A stretch of 64,000 nucleotides of DNA from Xestospongia muta (Eukaryota; Porifera; Demospongiae; Haplosclerida; Petrosiidae): the NCBI GenBank assembly GCA_963693285.1, contig OY848931.1, positions 4,444,079-4,508,078 of the forward strand. The letters are read 5' to 3'. Within the stretch, counting starts at the first letter, position 1. Every line of letters begins with the position of its first letter. This document shows positions 57,830-64,000 of the stretch, one piece after another. The notes under the pieces were generated by a model. That model did no database searches and was not told where the DNA came from. It saw only the letters and a list, made by a program, of their open reading frames with translations. Both the position numbers and the translations under genes were made by a program.

Positions 57830-59654
57830 CTCATTTGAAAGAAGCCAGGGAATCTTCTAAGAATAAAGTCAGGATTGATTGCAAACTGTTTCAAAACAGT
57901 GATCAGTTCACTTGTATTTTCTCCTAATTTCACTTTTACTGGTCTATGAGTCTAAAACAGAGTAACATGAAAGTCTTATGGTAAAACATCACTGCTGTCA
58001 AACACAATTTTATATATAAAAACTTACCAAAGCATCTTTCAAACTAGTTTCAATCCATCTCCCTTGAAATCCTTTTGTCTATTAAATAAAAAGTGATTAT
58101 TTGAAGAACAATGCACACTCACTCATACAGGGGAACAAATAAACATGATCCTTTACCATATTGTAGTATACTAAATACAACAGTATACCTTGTAATTTAC
58201 CATTAATGGTATATAGTAACAATCATAACCTGCTTAAATAAACACTTGCTATTTTAGCAATTTTCTTAACAATAACAGAAAATTTCAATCACAGCTCATA
58301 CATACAATAGCAGTTATTATTATTATTATGAACAAAATTGTTAAAGTTAATGCTGTAATATACTTCAATTAAATCAATATGCAGTCCTTAACTATATTTA
58401 TAATACACTTTAATACTAACTATGAACATATTTATATAGGAGTATATGCCATTAGTAGAAGAACATAAATGAAATAAGTGATTAACTAAACAACAGCAAT
58501 AAGACTTGTTTGACTGTTTAATAGCATGTATAATGTCTAATAAACATAAACACTTCTTGAATACTCTATTGGTATTTAAAGCATTAAAGCTAACAGAACA
58601 TTACAGACAAAATAAATTTTCAAAATATATTTTGTTAAAATACTTCAATGTGTTATAATATATAATACCTCTGTTTCCATTATTGTCTGAACTGTCTCTG
58701 ATGTTAAGGGACACACAAACAAGATATGATGATACATTAACATTGATTTTAGCTTTACACCTTGGAGACCAAATTTTGTCAACAAATTGAGATTCTTTTC
58801 CACCTATATGAAAACAAAAAAATTTCTACATGTAAGTAAATCACAAACATTACAACCAAAGTTAGAGACTACACAAAATCTAGTTTGTAATATTAAAGAT
58901 CACTAACTGTTTCTATTGATGATGCTCCCTGTATCAAACAATGAATACTCTCTCCTGATAGAAAATGTCGCCATTTGATATTGTACTTTTCTAAAAGTCG
59001 ACAAAGACTGTACAATGATTTGAAATCTATTTCCACACAGTAAGGAAGTCCGGGAATCAAAAGAGAAATTTCTTCTTGAGTGAATCCAACATCAGACATC
59101 TGTTGTATTCTAGAATCGATATCACTAGGGGCAACTCCTATTACTGAAGGAGCAGTAAAAATGTCTTTGAATGGTGTAAGATCAGCCTTGGCATCATGAC
59201 CAAACTTTGTTTGAATATGGCTTAACAATTCATCCTGTTCTGGTAATGAAAATCTATCATAACGCATAACAAATGGTTCCTCAACGTTGAGATGTTGGTT
59301 TTTGGCTAAGATACTTTGACGTTTCTTTTTTACTTGGGTGGAGATCTTTGGTACCTCAGTACTAGCTGTCTCTGTCTCTTCTTTCACTCTAGTGGCTTGT
59401 CTTCTTTTTTTTAAAGCTAAAGAGAGTTGTTTAGGTGACAATTTACGTTTGGTTGGAGTCCAATTTGGCAGTTGGTCTAATTTTGTTGTATCACTCATTA
59501 TAGGTCCCTCCTTCTCAGTTGTGGGTTTTTCTTTACATTTAAGAGCTAGTGACGTTATTTGGACGTTTGGTAAAACCATATGTCTTCTTAATTGGTAATA
59601 GGTTATTGTATAGAGCACAGGATACCTCCATAGTGACATTGAGAATAAAGTCAT
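56818..59654 (-). CDS. mTERF-family protein, probably mitochondrial
   Basis: Multi-exon minus-strand gene: complement(join(56818..56887,57078..57238,57294..57371,57420..57477,57547..57665,57828..57951,58028..58078,58669..58803,58908..59654)), about 510 aa. mTERF proteins bind mitochondrial nucleic acid and affect transcription or ribosome assembly. The helical mTERF repeats are visible (DSRIQQMSDVGFTQEEISLL; KKVSLLESKGFSHDEVCTLV; PSLLIQEPKVLQQRI). The first ATG (59654) gives an N-terminus, MTLFSMSLWRYPVLYT with following arginines, that suits mitochondrial import. A charged, Lys-rich segment (about residues 50-120) precedes the repeats. Eight of nine exons join in phase. The 57547..57665 to 57420..57477 junction does not, so one boundary there is wrong or an indel exists. 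Which mTERF subfamily is unclear. Confidence 0.75.
57668..57826. repeat. Compound microsatellites filling an mTERF intron
   Basis: (GA)n at 57668-57706, (CATA)n at 57752-57793 and (TA)n at 57793-57826. On the minus strand the GA tract is (CT)n and ends in the splice acceptor CTAG, so it acts as the polypyrimidine tract; the TA tract begins within a few bases of the donor. Confidence 0.9.
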
Positions 59655-59863
59655 GCAGTGACATGCTCTTGGGGGTGTGTCTAACGAATCCAATTAATTA
59701 ACTAGTTAATAATAATTATTAGATAATAATAATAATTATGAATAATTACAAAAACAAATTGGGACCTGCCCTCTCTACAAAATACGCATGCATGGTACAA
59801 ATAAAACTTATTGTATAAATATAAAAAAATATTGAACAAAGTCAGTTATCAAGGCATGTTGAC

Positions 59864-62800
59864 TCATGTTTCTATGTCAACATCACTCTCAACATCTAGA
59901 GTGTCATAAACATTATCTTCATTTGAATTAGGTGGAAGGGTATCGTATTCAGAGTGATGAAGAGAATCATACTTTTGATCCAAGAAGTCATAATTTGAGT
60001 CTTTCATTTGATTAACTGCCACAAATACAGGCATCATCTCATAAACATGATCCTCTTCTTTGATCCGAGAACTAGACAGTCCAGTCTCATGGTAAAGAGG
60101 GTTATCAATATGTTTTATATCATCTACTGTAGTATTGCTAGCAGCTCCAGAAACACCTTCATTGTTGGTAGTAAACTCATTACTTATAGTTAGTGCTTTA
60201 TCTTCATCAATATACATTGGATTATATATATTTCTCTCCGAGTCAGCAAATGGATTATGTGGTTTAGCATTGGCTAACTGTATCCTATTTCTACATCTGT
60301 CATAAAAGAATCATAGTAATTATTATATCCCTGATATCATTATTAGAAATAATTTAGTGTACATGGTTATTCTGTAAAAGCTTCAAAATACTTGAGAGTA
60401 AATGAGAGATGGCTTGCAAAACAAGCTGAGCATGCACAGTCAACAATGTCATATAGTCCACTGGTTATATCTAGTTATAGCATTATCTACTTTGACCATT
60501 TTGTATGTGAATATGTTTAACTGACAAAATTTATAGAATACTCCCTTGAGCCCATACATAGTATCATGTATGTATAACACATTCATACCTTTGGAAAATG
60601 ATAACAGATATTACAACTATTGCCAGAGTGGCCACAACACCTATTGTCACACCAGCAGAAATAGGAATCAAATTACTTTGAGTATCTATGTGTGAAAAAT
60701 GAAATGTAAAAGGTATGTATTTATGACCAGGTATTAATGTTTTATTCACATCTAACCTGAACTGTCATCCCCTCGTGAATCAGGTATCACTGGTGCAACA
60801 GGGTTTAGTATCCTTTCACAGTAGCTACCAGTAAACCCAGAGGGACAGATACAAACATCACGGTTGCATGTTCCACCATTTTGGCATTGAATGACACTAC
60901 AAGGGACTGTGAAAAAATGCATTGTTATAATATATTATGATATTGCTAAATTCACCTTACCAATTTCACAGTTGAATCCAGAGAAATTTGGAGGGCAAGT
61001 ACACTCATAGCTACCGTAAGTGTTACTACAAGTTCCACCATTCTTACATATATTCTCTGCACATTCATCAATATCTTCCTCACAGTAAACTCCAGTAAAT
61101 CCTTGAGAACATGTGCATTCTGCCTCAGTTTCTATCTGTGCACATGTCCCACCATTAAGACATCGTCCCTCCCCACACTCTGACAAAACTACAATATTGC
61201 AACACCTATCACCAATAAAACCAGCTGGACATAAACACTTTACAGCATTGTTCTCTATTGAACATCTTCCTTTGTTACAACAAGGATTTGTAGCACAACT
61301 ATCATCACAACAGGTTAAACCAGTTTTACCAGGTGGACAGGTACATTGGTAAGAGTTAAGTACGTTGTTACTAGTACAAGTAGCATCACCACAGCATGGA
61401 TTGCTCACACAGAAGTTAATATCTGAACAACAGGTAGAACCAGTTTTACCTGGTGGACAGGTACATTGGTAAGAGTTAAGTACGTTGTTACTAGTACAAG
61501 TAGCATCACCACAGCATGGATTGCTCTCACAGAAGTCAATATCTGAACAACAAGTAGAACCAGTTTTACCAGGTGGACAAGTACATTGGTAAGAGTTAAG
61601 TACATTGTTACTAGTACAAGTAGCATCACCACAGCATGGATTGCTCTCACAGAAGTCAATATCTGAACAACAAGTAGAACCAGTTTTACCAGGTGGACAA
61701 GTACATTGGTAAGAGTTAAGTACGTTGTTACTAGTACAAGTAGCATCACCACAGCATGGATTGCTCTCACAGAAGTTAATATCTGAACAACAGGTAGAAC
61801 CAGTTTTACCTGGTGGACAGGTACATTGGTAAGAGTTAAGTACGTTGTTACTAGTACAAGTAGCATCACCACAGCATGGATTGCTCTTACAATAGTCAAT
61901 ATCTGAACAACAGGTAGAACCAGTTTTACCAGGTGGACAGGTACATTGGTAAGAGATAAGTACGTTGTTACTAGTACAAGTAGCATCACCACAGCATGGA
62001 TTGCTCACACAGAAGTTAATATCTGAACAACAGGTAGAACCAGTTTTACCAGGTGGACAGGTACATTGGTAAGAGTTAAGTACGTTGTTACTAGTACAAG
62101 TAGCATCACCACAGCATGGATTGCTCTCACAGAAGTCAATATCTGAACAACAAGTAGAACCAGTTTTACCAGGTGGACAAGTACATTGGTAAGAGTTAAG
62201 TACGTTGTTACTAGTACAAGTAGCATCACCACAGCATGGATTGCTCTCACAGAAGTTAATATCTGAACAACAGGTAGAACCAGTTTTACCTGGTGGACAG
62301 GTACATTGGTAAGAGTTAAGTACGTTGTTACTAGTACAAGTAGCATCACCACAGCATGGATTGCTCTTACAATAGTCAATATCTGAACAACAGGTAGAAC
62401 CAGTTTTACCAGGTGGACAGGTACATTGGTAAGTGTTAAGTACATTGTCACTAATACAAGTAGCATTACCACAGCATGGATTGCTCTCACAGAAGTCAAT
62501 ATCTGAACAACAGGTAGAACCAGTTTTACCAGGTGGACAGGTACATTGGTAAGTGTTAAGTACATTGTCACTAGTACAAGTAGCATTACCACAGCATGGA
62601 TTGCTCTCACAGAAGTCAATATCTGAACAACAGGTAGAACCAGTTTTACCAGGTGGACAGGTACATTGGTAAGAGTTAAGTACATTGTCACTAGTACAAG
62701 TAGCATTACCACAGCATGGATTACTTTCACAGTAGTCAATATCATTGCAACAGGTTGAACCAGTTTTACCTCGTGGGCAAGTACATTGATATGATAGTCC

Positions 62801-63775
62801 ATCACTATTGCATGTAGCTCCATTACAACATGGATTAGATGAACAAAGGTCATTGTACATACTACAAACATCCCCAAGGTAACCACTTTGACATTGACAG
62901 ACACAACTAGAAAGACCTTTTTCAGTCCACACTCCTCCATTTTGACAGGGATTACCAGAACAATGACCTGGCAAAAATTTTAATGTTTAAAGCAAAAGAA
63001 AGTTATCAACTTACTTGTAGAATTAGTTAGTTTAAAGAGTACACAAAAATTCTTATTGTTTTGGCAATTAACAGTAATGTTGATGACTTTTTCAGTAATA
63101 GTGTCCCAATGTTCAATATTTGAATTACCAGTTTCTAAGTTTCTACCTTGCACCCTAAAATCAATTATTATAAACAAGCACATTTCTTTTGTGATGTTAC
63201 AAAAGAAGTTACAATATGAACAACAGGTCTTTGGCATGTATGCAGTTTCACAATATGATAAACTCACTTGGCTTGTGTTGAGTAGATGATATTATCTCCT
63301 GGAATTTGCAATAAAGAGCAAGTTCTATTGTAATAGTATTCATTGTTTTGGTCTTCATTACATCCTTGTACATCTAAAAATAACGAATAATTGATACTAT
63401 TATTTGTAAGCAATTATAATTACCATTTCCATTCATTTGGAGTGTATTTAGTGGTGGGTGAATAGGTGTATCACTTTGTGTTGGACGTGGGAATTCAGGA
63501 ATTCCTTAAGTGAATTTTAAATTAATTATTAATTAAATGTCAAATCATCTACCTAGATAGTCCAGGTATTTAAAATTACCATGGCAGTTGCTACAGGAAC
63601 TGTCTGCATAAAAATTTGTATTATTATACAAAATACTACAAATTCACTTACTTAGGCTGGTAGATTTTCCTTGTACTTTGAAACACAGTTTCTTATTTTT
63701 TTTACATTTGATTTTTAATCGAAGAAGTTTTCCCTGGAGATGTTCTGGTTGAATAGTGAGTTCACTTGACAATAT
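59864..63775 (-). CDS. EGF-repeat transmembrane receptor-like protein, 5' end beyond the window
   Basis: Exons visible: complement(join(59864..60296,60589..60685,60757..60906,60961..62967,63015..63154,63268..63373,63424..63504,63580..63603,63652..63775)), all in consistent phase; upstream exons and signal peptide lie past 64000. The order is N-terminal cysteine-poor segments, about 18 EGF-like modules, one transmembrane helix (AGVTIGVVATLAIVVISVII), and a ~145-residue cytoplasmic tail. Twelve central EGF units are near-identical 40-mers with NPCC and TCC, two cysteines more than standard EGF. One later module has the calcium-binding start DIDEC. The tail has NPMY and NPLY, and tyrosines in YDFL, YDSL and two YDTL motifs. 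Probably a cell-surface adhesion or signalling receptor. Its stop lies 210 bp upstream of the mTERF ATG on the same strand. Confidence 0.85.
61307..62746. repeat. 120-bp coding tandem repeat, 12 units
   Basis: Exact 120-bp period encoding 40-residue EGF units (minus strand). Units begin SDID or SDIN, except the first, which begins NDID. The first three units carry CGNATC, the other nine CGDATC. Sequence variants recur in the order YCK, NFCE, DFCE, (DFCE), NFCV, twice. That indicates block duplications of four to five units. Confidence 0.92.
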
Positions 63776-64000
63776 CTGCATTAAAATACAAAAAGAAATG
63801 AAAAATTTGTTATATCAACAAAAATTTCCATGTTAGCAAGGTGATTAGAGAATAACCTATAAACTTTGACATAAGTAACAAGATACTTAAAAGGTGCTTT
63901 ATTATTATAACAAGTCCACATCATAATAATAACCAAATTCTGTTGCTACTGTTGAGTAAACTGTTTCTACCATTTACAACTTGGCAGTCCATTTTCTATA

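Noticed and set aside
61307..62746. CRISPR-like regular spacing
   Set aside because: The period is 120 bp without distinct spacers, the units are coding, and the genome is animal.
61405..62940. Long minus-strand frames rich in VMLLVLVTTYL repeats
   Set aside because: Shadow frame of the 120-bp EGF repeats; the EGF frame has the cysteine pattern and splices in phase with its neighbours.

Overview
The window reads as nuclear DNA of an early-branching animal, most likely a demosponge of the Amphimedon type. This is inference from AT-richness, very small GT-AG introns (46-65 nt in the lectin genes), a large local array of fibrinogen-related secreted proteins, an EGF-repeat receptor and an mTERF gene. 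No prokaryotic operon signals, rRNA or tRNA genes were recognised.

Layout. Positions 1-11.5 kb are gene-poor and hold microsatellites, small tandem duplications, one exon-like segment, and a 1.03 kb repeat that reappears circularly permuted at 18.5-19.5 kb. Positions 11.5-55 kb hold a tandem array of small secreted-protein genes, nearly all on the plus strand, of three classes. Class A (genes at 12633, 15430, 17333, 26012, 37105, 39396) and class B (44322, 47232, 50309, 53550) encode signal peptide plus FBG (fibrinogen C-terminal) lectin-type proteins of 257-271 aa in three exons. Class C (24030, 28812, 31426) has the same promoter, 5' leader, signal-peptide exon and a homologous 98-nt exon 2, but exon 3 encodes a different cysteine-rich domain. 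Many broken copies are interspersed: a multiply disabled class A gene (21277), a class A head fused to a frameshifted class C gene (33592-35075), class B pseudogenes (38772, 41413, 45953, 51942), a promoter joined to a 3' end (36118), and inverted class C fragments (42752, 48580, 54775). About 41-54.7 kb consists of roughly two and a half copies of a ~6 kb duplication unit.

Positions 56.8-64 kb hold two ordinary minus-strand multi-exon genes: an mTERF-family (mitochondrial transcription termination factor) gene (56818-59654), and the 3' part of a single-pass receptor (59864 to beyond 64000). The receptor has about 18 EGF-like repeats, 12 of them near-identical 40-residue units with extra cysteines, and a tyrosine-rich cytoplasmic tail with YxxL pairs and NPxY motifs.

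How it fits together. Class A and C genes share a conserved promoter with a TATA box about 130 bp before the ATG, so they are probably co-expressed. Class B genes use a different TATA promoter about 60 bp before the ATG. The array looks like a rapidly evolving secreted recognition repertoire, by analogy with ficolins, tachylectin-5 and FREPs. The most unusual points are two alternative C-terminal domains on one promoter/leader/exon 2 chassis, array promoters facing inverted class C fragments, and a circularly permuted repeat. Exon joins were made by eye from splice consensus and paralogue comparison.
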